From positions 160,261-224,260 of the forward strand of contig NZ_BAAARN010000004.1 of the NCBI RefSeq assembly GCF_039532215.1: a stretch of 64,000 nt of DNA. The letters are read 5' to 3'. The DNA comes from Pedococcus aerophilus (lineage in GTDB: Bacteria; Actinomycetota; Actinomycetes; Actinomycetales; Dermatophilaceae). Under the pieces are notes generated by a model. It was not told the DNA's origin. It saw only the letters and a program-made list of their open reading frames with translations, and did no database searches. Every line of letters begins with the position of its first letter. The first letter of the stretch is position 1. Shown here piece by piece: positions 63,379 through 64,000 of this stretch. A program made the position numbers and the translations under genes.

Positions 63379-64000
63379 TGGCCCTCTCCGACCCGCTCAC
63401 CTCCGGTTCGCCCGGGTCCGAGGAGCCTTCGCTGAGCCGTGCCACGCGAGGGGCCCGCGAGCCGTTGTCGGCGACCGAGCGGGTGCTGTCGGTCTTCGGC
63501 TACCACGCCATGGTCTACGCACGGACCTGGCGGGGCAGCATCATCACCCGGCTGCTCTCGCCGGTGCTGTTCATGCTCTCGATGGGGATCGGCCTCGGCG
63601 CCCTCGTCGACGACCGCGCCGGCGGCATCGACGGCCGGCCCTACCTGCACTTCGTCGTCCCCGGCATCGTCGCCACCCAGACGATGTGGGTGGCCTGGAG
63701 CGAGTCGAGCTACCAGGTCCTCGGCTACATCAAGTGGAACATGGGTTACCACGCCCAGCTCGCGACCCCGCTGCGCGTCCGTGACGTGCTGGCCGGTCAC
63801 TTCCTCGCCATCACCGGTCACCTCGTCGTGGCCACGAGCCTGTTCATGGTCGTCGCAGCCCTGTTCGGCGGGTTCGACTCGTGGTGGGCCGTTGCCTGCC
63901 TGCCGATCGGTGTCCTGACCGGACTGGCTTTCACCACACCGATCTTCGCGTTCACCGCGACGCAGGAGGGTGACAACGGGTTCAACATCCTCTACCGCTG
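63378..64000 (+). CDS. ABC-2 type permease (NodJ/DrrB-like), C-terminus beyond the window
   Basis: 207 residues are visible. A Ser/Pro-rich cytoplasmic segment of about 45 residues is followed by membrane helices (SPVLFMLSMGIGLGALV, then HFLAITGHLVVATSLFMVV, then AVACLPIGVLTGLAFTTPIF). YLHFVVPGIVATQTM matches ABC-2 permeases of the NodJ type. It is translationally coupled to the ATPase gene and forms the exporter with it. The frame is open at the window end. Confidence 0.88.
   Translation, partial: MALSDPLTSGSPGSEEPSLSRATRGAREPLSATERVLSVFGYHAMVYARTWRGSIITRLLSPVLFMLSMGIGLGALVDDRAGGIDGRPYLHFVVPGIVATQTMWVAWSESSYQVLGYIKWNMGYHAQLATPLRVRDVLAGHFLAITGHLVVATSLFMVVAALFGGFDSWWAVACLPIGVLTGLAFTTPIFAFTATQEGDNGFNILYR

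Overview
The window is chromosomal DNA of a high-GC actinobacterium, most likely a Micrococcales/Intrasporangiaceae-type organism. That placement is inferred from the very GC-rich third codon positions, the eukaryote-like long IleRS, ClgR, DUF3046, DUF4233, and the conserved gene orders ileS-folC-DUF4233-ndk, rpsO-pnp, dapB-thyA-dapA-rnj-ftsK and rimO-pgsA-cinA-clgR. About 51 protein genes are supported. I see no rRNA, tRNA, transposase, prophage or CRISPR array.

Layout. 1-1100: a secreted Thr/Ser-rich protein (cut by the window edge) behind a cobalamin riboswitch and terminator, head-to-head with an ileS T-box. 1.1-7.7 kb: ileS, folC, two micro-ORFs, DUF4233, DUF998 and ndk. 7.7-9.6 kb: a divergent MarR/MFS pair with a palindromic operator. 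9.7-14.2 kb: the cell-elongation operon mreB-mreC-mreD-mrdA. 14.3-17.2 kb: lpdA, a GNAT gene and a small accessory-looking stretch with repeats, a perfect hairpin and an HTH gene. 17.3-24.2 kb: rpsO, pnp, a ferredoxin-reductase-like flavoprotein and a large secreted nuclease. 24.3-31.2 kb: dapB, azlCD/GNAT, dfrA, thyA, dapA and rnj. 31.2-33.3 kb: a PLP enzyme under a SAM-IV riboswitch. 33.3-37.5 kb: ftsK and a Bcr/CflA exporter. 37.6-38.7 kb: a stand-alone TOPRIM protein and a one-TM protein. 38.8-47.2 kb: a complete kdpFABCDE potassium-uptake locus with a channel-like gene facing away from it. 47.2-50.1 kb: an APH-fold kinase/MarR pair and a dipeptidase. 50.2-53.4 kb: rimO-pgsA-cinA-clgR. 53.4-59.1 kb: nei-lhr DNA repair pair. 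59.2-64 kb: a secreted GH3/FG-GAP protein, DUF3046, nitronate monooxygenase and an ABC exporter whose permease is cut by the window end.

Functional themes are translation and RNA turnover (ileS, rpsO, pnp, rnj, rimO), lysine/folate/thymidylate synthesis (dapA, dapB, dfrA, thyA, folC), envelope growth and division (mre, mrdA, ftsK, pgsA), K+ homeostasis and DNA repair. Regulation is unusually easy to read: three different riboregulators (cobalamin, T-box, SAM-IV), two MarR operators, a phased TTGAC repeat array upstream of kdp, and at least 16 genes with a TANNNT box exactly 6-7 nt before the start codon, which points to widespread leaderless transcription. I found no obviously new multi-gene system. 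The strongest leads are the kdp repeat array plus divergent channel-like gene, the SAM-IV-controlled PLP enzyme, the TOPRIM/TM pair, the two extremely short divergent leaderless promoter regions, and the enriched octamer GTATGCCG.
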